Shown here: in pieces, positions 45,029 to 57,039 of the stretch
Layout: every line of letters begins with the position of its first letter
Numbering within the stretch: position 1 is the first letter of the stretch
Source: Welwitschia mirabilis
Lineage: Eukaryota > Gnetophyta > Gnetopsida > Welwitschiales
Direction: 5' to 3'
Assembly (NCBI GenBank): GCA_051453625.1
Contig: JBOZIK010000001.1
Span: forward strand, 70,701,323 to 70,765,322
Length of the DNA stretch: 64,000 nt
Program-made: the position numbers and the translations under genes
The notes under the pieces: generated by a model
Database searches by the model: none
Told to the model about the DNA's origin: nothing
Seen by the model: the letters and a program-made list of their open reading frames with translations, nothing else

Positions 45029-46223
45029 TGAAATTTCTAGAGAGGGGTAAATAGGAATAATGATTATTTTTAGATTTAAAACATAATTCTAAAATGAAAT
45101 TAATCATCTTTAAAAATAAAAATTAAATCCAAGAAAATTATCAAAAAAAAAATCATCCCACAATATTTATAATCATTTAGCAATGTGCTTATTCCACTCT
45201 TCAAGGAAAGATAAGATATCCTCCTCCTTGGTTCCCTTATTACTCTTGAACTAATGATTTTCTGGCTAATAATCAATTCCTCTTATAAAAGTGATAATTT
45301 TTTAGGCTTATCATCAACCTGACACATAATAGTAATGCTTTTTCAGGCTTATCATCAACCTCTCATACTTGAAGTCTTTTAACAACTCAAACTTAATCAC
45401 AAGGATAATAGAAGAAAAATTATATGTTCCTTAAGCATAGATGTAACAGTGTAAGATCTACTTCAAATGAATACACAAGATAGGATCTAAAATCATATAT
45501 AAATTACCAAAGATTAGTTTTTCATTCTCTTCACAAACTGTATATGCCTTTTTATTTTAATAACCTTATCAAAACAGGTTTTACCCCTTTTATAGAAAAG
45601 GGATAAATATCTATTGAAGATAAAGCCTAAATGATGATTCCAATGCATGTCAATATAAATTCCAATAAAATTAATATTTCCAATGTGATTGAATGATGTG
45701 CCATAAGAGAATAGCCATTGAAAATTGTCATAGTTTTACCTGAAGAAGGCCATTTTCCAATGGTTTGAAGGAAGGATGTCTATCTTAAGAATTATGGATG
45801 TTCTTGTTTTAGGAAGGTGTACATTTTCCCTTAACATAGTATGAACATCCATACTACTAGGAGTATGGAGATGTTCATCTTGTAAATGGATTGATATTTG
45901 TACCTTTCATAGGTGTAGACTAGGAAAAAAATTAAATGAAGAAGGGATATCTAGTCTAATTAGAATGGGAATGTTCACATATGAGACCTATTAATCATGT
46001 TTTCTATAAGGAGAAGGGATGTTTACCTTATTTAAATGGGAACGTTTGGACTTGATATCTATCACAGATACAAATTACTCACAAGTAGAGGAGATATCCA
46101 TTATGTTTTGAGTGGGATCATCTGCATGCAAAGGTTATCTTCTTAATGTAACTTTGAGGAATGATGATCACCTATTTGCTTGGTTCTTATTCTTATTGGG
46201 ATTATTGAAATCTTATACTTACA
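45029..46223 (-). repeat. 3' LTR of element G (1195 bp)
   Basis: Aligns over its whole length with 50432-51673. It carries three copies of a 41-base unit around AGGCTTATCATCAACCT (near 45263, 45304 and 45345), and a longer ~85-base repeated pattern with GGGATGTT / GGGAAC..TTT words in 45940-46140. Confidence 0.9.
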
Positions 46224-46395
46224 ATTTTCCACTTTCTAATGATGACAAATCCATTAATCTAAAGAACCTATTTAAAATAACATATCCTTAAGTTTGATAA
46301 CTAGCTCCCCCTGAGTTTGATATCCCTATTAGAATGATACAAGGATACAACTATCATATTTGATATAGTCTTTACATTACTTCCCCTTTTGGCAT
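46224..46395 (-). other. Multiple polypurine tracts of element G
   Basis: Minus strand AAAAGGGGAAGTAATG (about 46390-46375), TCAGGGGGAGCTAG (about 46315-46302) and a decayed AAAGTGGAAAAT right before the LTR start, preceded by TTTGTCATCA. Multiple tracts are described as conserved in Sireviruses. The terminal one has lost its G run (AAAGGGGGAGAT expected). Confidence 0.75.
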
Positions 46396-46560
46396 CATTG
46401 ATTCTGAAGGATAAATGAGTAATACATAAAAATACCCATGAAAATCATGTGTACAGGAGAATAATAATAAACATTCATGATAAAACTAATAGCTTTTATA
46501 TTAACCATTAAACACAAATGATGAATATGTAAAAATTTTAGTACTAATAGTAAAGAACAA

Positions 46561-46790
46561 TTACACCTCATTTGGGGATGTTCCTATACCTAACTTAACT
46601 CTTAAAAACTCAAATCTTACTTTTAAAATGGGCTTGATGAATAGGTTGGTAAGTTGTTTATCTATTGACAAATGATTAAGTTGAACTGTACCTATTTAAA
46701 TATGTTCTCTAATAAATTGATTTCTAATGTTGATATGCTTAGTTCTTGTGTGCTTAGCTTATAGATTTAAAACATAATTTTGATACTTTT
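46561..46790 (-). pseudogene. C-terminal RNase H of element G
   Basis: The minus strand reads TKHINIRNQFIREHI, stop, IGTVQLNHLSIDKQLTNLFI and KPILK, then to a stop at 46561. The usual end of copia pol is TKHIDIR.HF.R.......L.....QLADIFTKPL. The single stop is a TAA where CAA or another residue codon is expected. This piece follows directly on RT sequence, so the RNase H active-site part is deleted. Confidence 0.85.
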
Positions 46791-47480
46791 TTAGGATATC
46801 AGTAACCTAAAAAAAAATTAATTTCTCCAAGCACACTCATTTTGATATCCTTTTTCATAACCTTAGAAAATTCAAGTGTTATTTGTTCATCAGTAGCCTC
46901 AAAAACTATTTCATTAAGATATATTTACAACATAAGAGTATCTTTATTAGTTCTTTTAATAAATAAATTGGGATGAACATTACCACTTTTAATTTCTAGT
47001 AATAAATTTAATAACCTTTCATAGTAGGCTTTAGGAGCTTGCTTAAGACCATATAGAGCCTTTTTAAGCTTGAACACATGATCTACATTATTATAACCAA
47101 TGAACCCTAGAGGTTGCTTAACATAAACTTATTCTTCAATATAACCATTCAAAAAATCACTTTTTTACATCCATTTAAAAGAGTCTAATTTTAATATCAC
47201 AAGCATAAGCTAGTAGTAATGAGACAGATTCAAGCCTAGCTACCAGAGCATAGGTCTCACCATAGTCCATGCCTTCTTGTTGACTCTACTCTTATGCTAC
47301 TAGTTTAGCTTTGTTTTGAACTATTGTGTTTGATTCATATAGTTTATTATTATAAATCCAGTTTGTACCAATAATGTGATTATCTTATGATCTTAGCACT
47401 AAGTTCCATACTCCTTTTCTGTTAAACTAAAGGAATTCCTTTTGCATGACTTCTAATCATTTCTCATGTTGCTTTGCTTC
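46791..47480 (-). pseudogene. Reverse transcriptase relic of element G
   Basis: Readable blocks on the minus strand: GFIGYNNVDHVFKLKKALYG (about 47110-47050), AYYERLLNLL, then IYLNEIVFEATDEQ (YLNE at 46921-46910) and MSVLGEINFFLG (about 46835-46800). The catalytic YVDD has become YLNE, so both catalytic Asp residues are lost. After NFFLG the sequence jumps to the RNase H C-terminus. Stops at Gln and Trp positions are frequent. Confidence 0.85.
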
Positions 47481-47695
47481 AGCTATATTTCTATTCTCAA
47501 TGTGTGATAAAAATGAAAAATAAGAACAAATATTATTTATACCTCATCTAGTGCTTATTCCTAAATCTAGATTCCCAATGGTTTGATTAGTTGAGTGATC
47601 TATTCTTATTCTGAGGGAAAAATAAGAGCATTTTATGAATAAGAAGGCTTAAGAGAATCATCAATATCTTCCTCATTAGCTTTGCTACTAATATT

Positions 47696-48460
47696 TTACT
47701 GATCACTTTGAGTACTTTTGTTAGGAGAGGATATGGACTCATCCTCATCACCTCTAATCATCTTCTTATCATTATTAGTCTCTAAAATTTTGACATGAAT
47801 AGATTCTTCAACTTTATTTATATCATAATTAAAAACTCTATAAGCTTTACTTTTTGAAGGGTATCCAATAAAAATACCACACATATGTTTAAGCTAGAAT
47901 TTAGCTAGATTTTTATCATCCAAATTAATACATTTACTTTTTAAAACTCTAAAATACTTTACCATTGGTTCTTACCATTTCATAGTTTGTAAGCAGTGCT
48001 TTGAGTACTAGCCCTTACAAATATTCTATTAGATATGTAGCAAATAGTATTTATAGCCTTATTCTAAAACCATCTTGAAAGATTATGCTTTTCTAGCATT
48101 GTCCTTGATATTTTTATTAAGACCTTATTCTCTTTTTCTACCATCCCATTTTGCTGAGAAACTAATAAAATTCTCATTTTCAAACTCATATCCATGATCA
48201 AACCTAATTTTCTTAATAGTGAGGCCTTTTTCATTCTAAATGTTTCTATAAAGATAATAAATCTTATCAAAGGCATCAAATTTTAAATGCAAAAATTTAA
48301 CCCATGTATAATGAGTAAAGTCATTAATCACCATCATGAAATATCGCTTGTCACTTAAGCTTTAAAATTTTTATAGGCCCTACTAAATCTAGATTCCTTT
48401 TTGAGGATATTTAAAGCTTATATTTAAAAGAAGATTTCATGAATTTTCTTGTTTGACAAT
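47696..48460 (-). pseudogene. Integrase relic of element G
   Basis: The open piece 48064-48279 contains QQNGMVEKENK and ISRTMLEKHNLSRWF, the usual PQQNGVVERKNRTL..MARTML end of the integrase core with the catalytic Glu. The earlier part of this frame is shifted. The open piece 47696-47884 reads MCGIFIGYPSKSKAYRVFNY then VEESIHVKI, the link region between integrase and RT (usual G.F.GYS..SKAYRV.N.....VEE..HV.F) followed by an acidic spacer. Confidence 0.88.
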
Positions 48461-48800
48461 GTTCACATAAGATAGAATTTAGAAAACTAAGTTTGGATAA
48501 CCCTCTTACTAACTCTTATTAAGAGATGATATTTAAGTTTGCAACATGTGAATGATTCAATCTTCTATGATAGAGATGTTCTTGACTCTCTTAAGTAGGG
48601 ACTCTACATACAAAACATCATCAATTTTTAGAAGCTCAAATTCACAAACCATACATTTTTCGTTGATGGCTACTTTTTGATTATCATCAAAAGAAACCTC
48701 TCTCCATCATAGTTGTTAAGTGTGTGAAACCATCTTTTGTCACCTATCATATGTTTAAACATCCACTATCCAAGTACCATCTAGAATGATCCCTTACTCT
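48461..48800 (-). pseudogene. Protease and GAG-pre-integrase relic of element G
   Basis: RDHSRWYLDSGCLNI (about 48795-48750) keeps the copia aspartic-protease motif W.LDSGC. A frame change then gives GDKRWFHTL. Further left HH-region sequence is only weakly readable (about 48600-48480). The active-site DSG triplet is intact. Confidence 0.8.
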
Positions 48801-49256
48801 AAGAGTAGTCTGAATAAGTAATTCTTTGATAGATTTCTTTTTAACCCATCTTTACTTGATGATGTATTGATTGTCCATTGCTTTTGGTTTCCATAAAAAC
48901 TTATTACTTGTATAATGTGAAAAATTACCCTTTCTGATGGGATAACAAAATTTGACATGCCCTAGGCCTCTATAATAGAAACATCAAATATAAAAAGAAT
49001 TCAAATTATTTGACTTTAAATCAAACCTATTATAATAAAATTTTACTTTTTTGGACTAATATGAGGTCATAGCATTGAGTTTTCTTACATTCTTTGACTC
49101 CTTAATAAAAGATAAATAATTTTATTTACACTTGCAAGACTTTTAGTAGCCTTATCTAACTCTTTATTGGCTAAATCAAGTTTAATTTATAAAGACAATA
49201 ATTTAGATCTTAAATTCTTATTTTTATAAGCTAAATATTCATTAAAAAAAGTTTAA

Positions 49257-50400
49257 TTATTCATAATCTTTTTTGATATTTTCATAATTTTTAAATATTA
49301 CCTTTTTATTATTAGAGTTTACATGCTCATCCTTGGTAGTTAATATGAAGGCATACTCATTAGTGATGGCTAAAATTCCATACTCTTCTTTGTTACCTTG
49401 AGATGTATTTAGATCAAGTTCTTCCTCATCATCCCAAGTGACTTTGAGGGATTTCTTCCCTTTGATTTTGGCCTTTTTTGTATTAGCACATTTCAATGCT
49501 ATGTTTTCAAAGTCCTTGCACTCAAAGCATTATGCAGATTTCTTATTTCTATTAAAGTTCTTAAAAGAATTTTTTTCTTCTTAAATGGATCCTCATTCAC
49601 ATTAAATCTTATTCTATCAAGGTTTTTACATTTTCTTAGAGATCTTTTAAAATTTCTAGTTAAAAGAACTAAGTCTTCATCATCTTCTTCATTGTTAGAA
49701 CTTATTTGCATTGAATTGAACATTTCAATGTAATATTCCTTTTCTTAGATCCCTCATCATCCATAATAATAGCTTCATATGCAATCAGTGATCCCTTAAG
49801 CTCCTCCAGACTTATGGTATCTAGATGTTTACTTTCTTTTATTACAGTAATTTTAGATCTAAAACACTTGGCCAAGCTTCTTAATATTTTTTGCACAACT
49901 ATTTGTTTTGAAATCTTTTCATCAAGGCCCTTCATTATATTCACAATGTTTGTAACCTTGGTGGTGTATTTAGTGATAGATTCTTGTTCTTCCATTCTAG
50001 TATTTTTGAATTGAATTGTTAAGAATTGTAACTTGTAATTTTTCATAATACTCATACCTTCATGAGTGATCTTGAGGGTATCCTAGATTTCCTTTGTAGA
50101 GGAATCCTAAACTACTTAACTGTACTACTCTCAACTGAGGGCACAGATGAGTGCATTCATTTCTTTTGCATTGAGCCTTTCTTCCTCCTTCTATTCATTA
50201 GATCAAACTGCCAATGAAATAGTGGGTTTGACATAATTACACACAATACTATTTAAAATATTTAAAATAAGAGATTTCATAAAAATTATGACTTGAGTCT
50301 TCCAAAAAGTATACTTTAACCCATTGAAATAAGATGACCTTGATATTAAATGTCCTTCATTAGTGATAGGTGACATTAGATCACTCAAAGTAGTGAAGCC
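49257..50400 (-). pseudogene. Gag relic of element G
   Basis: Four open pieces cover most of the protein. 50388-50203 has SYFNGLKYTFWKTQVIIFMK (usual P.F.G.NY..WK..M..F). 50055-49702 is a UBN2-type domain with FKNTRMEEQESITKYTTKVT, KILRSLAKCFRSKITVIKES and SLEELKGSLIAYE. 49723-49499 is acidic then basic. 49496-49257 has KSLKVTWDDEEE. A zinc knuckle CFECKDFENIALKC (49529-49488) has the CX2CX4HX4C spacing with His changed to Asn. It is better preserved than the gag of E and clearly the same lineage. Confidence 0.9.
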
Positions 50401-50413
50401 CTATCAAGAGTAA

Positions 50414-50431
50414 CCTTGCTCTAATACCAAA
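50414..50431 (-). other. Primer binding site, tRNA-iMet type (element G)
   Basis: Minus strand TTTGGTATTAGAGCAAGG after LTR end GAAATTTCA. It matches TGGTATCAGAGC with one C to T change. Confidence 0.9.
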
Positions 50432-51673
50432 TGAAATTTCTAGATGGTATGGAGAGGAATAATGATCACTTTTAAATACAAAATTTAATTCTAAAATGAA
50501 ATTAATTAGCTTTGCAAATAAAAACTAAATTTGAGTGAAATAATAAAATAGAAAAATAATTAGTGCACATGATTTTTAGTGGTTTAGTAACATGCCTATT
50601 CCACTATATAAGGAAAGACAAGATGTCCTCTTCCTTGGTTTTCTTATAACTCTTGAATTGATGATTTTCTAGCTTATCATTAATTCCTCTGATAATAGTA
50701 ATGATTTTTAGAATTATCATCAATCTCACATATAACAATGGTGATTTTTTAGGCTTATCATCAACCTCACATACAACAGTGATTATTTTTCTAGGCTTAC
50801 CATCAACCTCTCATACTTGAAGTATTTTAATGGCTCAGACTTAATCACAAGAAGAATAGAAGAAAAATGAGATGTACCTCAAGCATAGATGTAATAGTGT
50901 ATGATCTACTTCAAATGAATACATAATTTAGGATCCCAAATCATAAATAGATCACCAAATATTATTTTTTTATTATCTTCACAAAACTATATATGCCATT
51001 TTATTTCGATAAACCTAACAAAATAGGTTTTACCCCTTTTATAAAGAAGGAAGAAATAGCCATTGAATAAAAACCTTAAATGATGATTTTAATGCATGTC
51101 AATTTAATATTCAAATTAAATTCATATTTTCAATTCAATTGAATGGCACACTAGAAGAGAATAGCAATTGAAAATCATCATGCTTTCATCTAAATAAGAC
51201 TATTTTTTCAATGGTCCAAAGGAATGATGTCCACCTTAGGAATTGGGAATGTCCTTACTCCTAGGAGGGTAGACATTCACCCTTAAGGCAGTGCAAACAT
51301 CCACACTATTGGGAGTATGAGGACATTCACCATGAAAAGGGATGGACATCTAACCTATCATAGATGTTGACTCAAAAAAATCTAAATGAAGGAGGAACAT
51401 CCAGGCTAATTGAAATGGGAACATCTGCATCTGAAACCTGTCAATCATGTTTTATAAAAGGAGAGGGGATGTTAACCTTATTTTTGTGGGAAATTCTTGG
51501 TTTGAAACCTATCACAGTTACAATTTACCTTCAAATAGAAGGGATTTCTACCCTATTTTAAGTAGGAACATCTGCATGTAAAGATTGACTTCTTAACATG
51601 ATTATGACAAATGATGATCATCTTTTTTTTTTATTCTCATTCCTGTTAGTATCACTTAAACCTTATACTTACA
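50432..51673 (-). repeat. 5' LTR of element G (1242 bp)
   Basis: Partner of 45029-46223. It has four copies of the 41-base unit (near 50671, 50711, 50751 and 50793) against three in the other LTR, which explains most of the 47-base length difference. The minus open frames in it are chance. Confidence 0.9.
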
Positions 51674-52323
51674 AACATAGTTAATGGATAAAGTATCAAA
51701 AGTTATTAGAATTAAGTATGAGAAAAGGAGTTTTCTAAAGAAAATGAATGATATAACTTATAAGAATAATTCATGCCTTCTATACTAGGTTCTTTATCTT
51801 ATTCCAGTAGCACCATCTTTTCTTTATTGCCAGAAGGCCCTCTAAATCATATGCCCCCTTTCTAGGAAGAGGGCATAAGTATTTTCTACCTACAATTAGA
51901 AAGGATGATATTAAAGAAGGAAGGCCAAGAATAAAACACAAGATGATAAGAGTCAAACTATTTTTAATAGCTTCTTTAGTAGCTTAAGATCATCCTCATT
52001 CTAGATGATATCCTTTTTCTTCGCCTTTACTTTAGAGGAGAAATACTTAATAAGCATTTTTTCACTCTCGTTTTTAAGGAAGGCCTTCATTTACTCCTCC
52101 ATTATTCCTTTTTTTTTGGTAACTCTTCCTTTTAATCCTCCATTTTAATACAAAACTTTTTCATTTTTGTCCCTTTTATGTAGATACCCAAACCCAAGAA
52201 AGAGTTATTACCTAAAGTATCCTTTCCATCCTTGAGAAAAGTCATCAAATTTTAATACACTAGTCTGCTTTTTGACCATACTTCCATTGCCTAAATGTAG
52301 AAAGATGTTACACATTTTATCTT

Positions 52324-52455
52324 CTTATTCTTCTAATAATAAGTGTGGATAATAGCTACTCTATTACATATATACTTTATCTAGGTAAACCATTCTTATT
52401 CTTCTAATAATAAGTGTGAAAAATAGCTACTTTATTGCATTAATACTTTACCTAG
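52324..52455 (+). repeat. Two-copy tandem repeat, about 70 bp unit
   Basis: 52324-52385 and 52394-52455 both read TCTTATTCTTCTAATAATAA then GTGTG..AATAGCTACT.TATT.CAT..ATACTTTA.CTAG, with few mismatches. Confidence 0.85.
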
Positions 52456-53559
52456 ATGATGTGAGTTCCTTGGGTAGACACTTTACATAGTTTCAAATAC
52501 TACCTAAGGAATATGGATTTTATTGTCTCATAGTAGGTAGGATAATAAAAATAGATAGGTAATTCATATCCATTTCTACATTACTTATAATAAGATCTCT
52601 TTATTTATCTTTAAGAACTCTACCTAAATCTTGAGGTGCTTCCACTCTTCTAGAAGTGTCAATAGGTTCTTACCTACTAATGGTTAAAGTAGATGCATAT
52701 TAATCTACTCACAATAAGATAGGTTAAACATCTAACTAGTATCTTCAATAAGAATCAAGATTCAAATGTGAAGTGGCTTGGAAGTCCTTTAAGTATACAC
52801 AACTACAAGCTATCTTTTCCTCTTTGTTAGATTCTAGTTATAGATGATCCTCTCTATCTAATGAGAAAAAACTTTAAACATAAGGAGGTGGACCAATATA
52901 AATAGATCCAATTTCTTAAGCTTCTAACATAGTGACTCATCACCCTTGATAAGAAAGAAAAGGAAAAGTTATCAGCAATGACATACTTCTAGTGTCCTTT
53001 CCTTCCTAGATGGTAACTTGCCACCTAATTATATAGATGCACAATTATAGAGACCATTTCTACATGAGTAGAATAATAACATAACTCCATTATTTTATAC
53101 ACTATAAGATAAAGAATAAAAGTAATTGCACTAAAAGGGAAACAAAAGAGATTCACTCACCCATCATAGTGGAGGAAGGTGTCAAAATTTCCTCTTTTAA
53201 AGATTAAGAGGATAGTCCCATTCTTGAAGACACTTTCTTACTTGACTAATCATGATCACTATAAGACAAAGTCATGTGTCCTAAAAGATTTAAAGTTCAA
53301 GATAAAGTTCCAAATATGAGTTATAAAATGGATCCCTTTTCCCTTTATATAACCATTTATGAATATCTCTTTTAAAAACGTTTTACCCTTCATCTTTTTT
53401 ACTTAACTATGATTAATATAATCCTAGTTAAATTCCACACCCTAATTTTTCATCCATTTTTTATCATTCTTCTACCTCCTCTCCTTTGTTATGAAAATAT
53501 GAAGGTGGACAAGCATTATACTATAATAGACCCCTAACACCTAAGGGATTCCTTAGTTC

Positions 53560-54600
53560 CTACTATATCTAATCTTCACCTCTCTTTTCTCCTTTTTTTT
53601 TCTTTTTTAGCTTTTTTTTCCTTTAGTCATTGTTTTCCCTATATTATTTATTCTTTTCTTTTTTTTTCTTCTTTTACTTTTTCTTTTTCCTCTTTCCCAT
53701 ATTTATTAACCTCCTTTTAACCTTAGCTAGTCTAAAATTCCATTCTAGAGTGTGGAACTCTTGAGATTTCATATTCAACACATGGAAATGACTTCTCTCT
53801 ATACTTCATCCTCTTCTAACAGAATCCTTAAAATTCCCTAGGATCTTAGTTTATCTTAAATGATCAATCCCTTATCTCTCAGCACTAAAATTAGGTTCCT
53901 CCTTCACTTCTTGTTCCAATTAGATAACGGTGGCATAGGCATTAAGATACTAGACACTTAAGGTTTTAACCACATTACCTCCTATATCAAGTGATAGAAT
54001 GATCTCTAGCCTTAACATCCAAGGTAAGTTATCATTAATCCTCATCTTTTCTTCTCTTATTCTTGTTTCTTAATGTTTTATCTTCCTCTCTCTTCTTCAT
54101 CTTTATTCTCTCTTCTCACTCTAATATTCTTTTATTTTCATCCATCTCTCTTTTCTCCCTTTTTTGTTACCTCTCTTCCTATAATATTTTCCTTTGTTTT
54201 CTACCTCTTATCTCTTACCCTCTCTTTCTTTTCTTTCATCACTTCCTTTCTTTGTATTCATCTTTCCTCTATTATTTTATGTTTCTTCCCCTTTATTTCC
54301 TCTTCTCATCCTTCTTTCCTTTTACCTTTACTTCCTATTCTCTTCTCCTCTTCATCTTCCTTCTCCTCTTCACTTCTTCCCTCTCCTTCCCACTTCCTAT
54401 CTACTTCTTCCTCTCCACTGCCTTTCTTATCCTTTTTTAACCTATTCATCATTTTTCTCACTTTCTATTTCTTTATGTCTTCCTATTTCCATCTTGTTTT
54501 TCCATTTTTTCCTATCCTCCTATTCTTTTATCCTTCCCTTATCATATTATTCTTCCTCCTTTCTTTCCCCTCTCCTTACCTTTATTTATTACCTTTATAA
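53560..54600 (+). repeat. Long pyrimidine-rich tract
   Basis: The plus strand is almost all C and T with scattered A, densest at 54040-54600. Three overlapping plus frames stay open only because stop codons need A or G at positions rare here. Their Ser/Phe/Leu/Pro-only products are not proteins I would call. Confidence 0.85.
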
Positions 54601-55035
54601 ATTCCATGTTCTCCTAGAATTTCATGTCTTAAGCATTAAATTCCATTCTAATCCACATCTAGCATCTGAATTCTAGTTCGTTTCCACACTTAAAATATGA
54701 AATACAAGTCTACCACTCTTAGATATCGGATTTCTTTGACTTCTAGCTCCTCACTTAATCCTAGAATCCCTTAAAACTTAATTTCCTCACTTCCCTTATT
54801 TCCCATAATGCCTTGATAACTAAGTAATAAATCTAACTAGTTTTCTTACTTATACTCTACTCTTCCTCCCTTTCTTCCCCATTCCTCCCCTTACCTTCCT
54901 ATCTTTTCTGCTCTTTTCTACCTTGCCCATCCCTCTCCCTTATTCTTTTGTCCTTTAATATTTCCTTATACTTTCTCTTATCTTAACTAAATTTTATGCC
55001 CATGGTATGGAATGCAATTCCCTTTTATTTTGAAG

Positions 55036-56283
55036 TGTTATGGTCTATATTTATGCAAATTTTATGTCCTTAGTTAAATCTTGTTAATCACAAATACTTA
55101 CATAAATATAACATACTAATATAGATAAGAGTTAACTTGAATGTTGTAATCTGTCAAAGGCACTAGGCTTAAAGTTGAGAATTGATTTAAGTCATGTATT
55201 TTTGTATTTTTATTTTGATTTAATAATAAAAACTATAATGCAAGAAAATAAATACACTATGTAGTGCAAATAAAGTCTACTCTAAATGCAATATCTATCT
55301 GAATATCAAATCTCTGTTATCAAGATTGGCGCTATGTAATTTAGATCAATAAAAAAAATTGTTATCAATGCTAATTAACCTAGGGTATCAAGTACATAAA
55401 ATAGAATATGACAAATGTGTAATGATTAATCTAGAAAAAATAAAATATAATGTAATGCATGATCTTAAACTAATGATTTCAATCTTAATAAAGATTGCCC
55501 TTGATGACCTATATTAATTATGAAACTACCATGAAATCATAATCAACATAAACCATAAGGGACATTCTTATGAATAAAACTAAAAGAATATTTTTATTAA
55601 AAGTTAAACCAACATCCTATTATAAAGTAGTATCATCTCAATGAAAAAGATACAACCAACACCAAAGAAGACTCCTCTTTATAACTAATGGATGGAACTT
55701 CTATCCTTTAATCTCCTATCATGATAATTTTTAGTGTCAAAGAAGATAAAGTGAGAATAAAGGAGTTTTTTATTATAGTAAAAGACTCTAAAAATAGTAA
55801 ACCTAATAGATGTAACCAAAACCCCTAATAGTACATAGAAGGTGCATTATACATTGCATAAGTTTGATGAAGTTTAATGCATTAACTAAAAATAATGGTC
55901 ATCCTAGTTGTCATTCAAATGATTGTGGAGATGATAATGCATTAAATGAAGTTTCCATATTTAGCTTTCATTATTGGTCTAATTAGCATCCTTATCAGCA
56001 TACTTATGGTGTCATCCATATGATCATCCAGATAATGTAGGGAATAATAGTGTTTTTTATATTCTTCATTAAGTTAAGTTGACCATGTAGATTATTAATT
56101 CCTCCTCATAATGAAAAGTATTAAAAATCATCCAAAATATCTTCAAATATATTAATGATTACACATTTTCATGGTTTTATCCTTAACTCTTAATAATCAT
56201 TATTTTTTATTTAAATGTAACTAAATGTCTTATAAAACTACTTAAAATTCCCCACAAAAAACATGTTATTTTGCATCATAACA
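55036..56283 (-). repeat. 3' LTR of element C (1248 bp)
   Basis: Aligns with 63249-64000 in long collinear blocks (for example AACTAATAATTTCAACCTTC at 63680 against AACTAATGATTTCAATCTTA at 55471; CATAATCAACATAAATCATA at 63750 against CATAATCAACATAAACCATA). Palindromic motif copies lie at about 55900-55945 and 56005-56047. On the minus strand it starts TGTTATGATGC. Confidence 0.85.
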
Positions 56284-56297
56284 TAGCCTCCTACTTA
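56284..56297 (-). other. Polypurine tract of element C
   Basis: Minus strand AAGTAGGAGGCTA next to the LTR start, the equivalent of AATAAGGGGC in D and AGTGGGGGG in A. Confidence 0.6.
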
Positions 56298-57039
56298 TTC
56301 TTATCAATCCTTAACAAAAATGGTAAACAACTATAATTGTGAGTTAAATTGGTTAAGATAAACATTAACTAGAGATATGTAAATCCAATTCAAAAATTTC
56401 ATTATGCAGGATCAAATCTTTAAAATTAAATAAACTAAATATTTTACTTAGTAGATAATGTAACCATGCTATCATCTTGTATGTTGTCTAGATGATTATT
56501 GGAATGATAAGATAATCAAATTATAAAATCAAATTCTAGCAATTAAACTTATTAGAAAACAATATCAAAACACTTATCCATAATTTAGTTCCCTACTTAA
56601 AACATTTAATACATTGACAAAATAAATGTTAAAATGTCATAACTAAAAGAATCATCATAAGATATAACCATAATAACTTAGATAAATTATGTGAATATAT
56701 AATCCAAAAAAGTAATAGATTAAAAATGATATTTAAACATTTGAGTTTTTAAGTACAATCTAAAAGGGAGAATATATCAAAAATAAACAATCACAACATT
56801 ATTCCCTTAATTCATGATATTCTAAATTATCTAGATATTTCTTTCAAACAAGCTATTAAGTACATAGTTTACTAAATAATTATCAATAATGCATCTTATT
56901 TAGATAGTAGATGAACAAAATCCAATAGGCACATTACATACATATATTATGTAAATTCAAAATAAACCTCAAAAATTTAAAATTATTTACTAAAAATATC
57001 TCAAAATATATGTCCTTTTCCTTCCATAGGTGAATCAAT

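Larger units (their letters stand above)
45029..51673 (-). mobile_element. Element G: Sirevirus-like Ty1/copia retrotransposon with both LTRs
   Basis: LTRs at 45029-46223 and 50432-51673 start TGTAAGTATAAG and end GAAATTTCA on the minus strand. Primer binding site, gag, protease, integrase, RT, RNase H and polypurine tracts lie between in copia order. Several GGGG-bearing purine tracts before the 3' LTR, together with a TTTGTCATCA block, are a Sirevirus signature. The internal region is only about 4.2 kb because a deletion joins the RT palm to the end of RNase H. No five-base target duplication could be matched (AGCCT left, AACAT right). The LTR family differs from that of E. Confidence 0.9.
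51674..55035. other. Unassigned stretch between elements G and C
   Basis: No coding motif was recognised. It contains a two-copy tandem repeat (52324-52455) and a pyrimidine-rich tract (53560-54600 and weaker to 54970). It is presumably old transposon sequence into which G inserted, since it would continue the sequence left of 45029. Confidence 0.4.

Noticed and set aside
45024-51678. Target-site duplication of element G
   Set aside because: The five bases on each side (AGCCT and AACAT) do not match, so no duplication is claimed.
54063-54676. Three overlapping frames of 125-175 codons
   Set aside because: Low-complexity pyrimidine tract. All three frames are open at once and give only Ser/Phe/Leu/Pro/Ile/Tyr. 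This resembles a membrane protein but is compositional.
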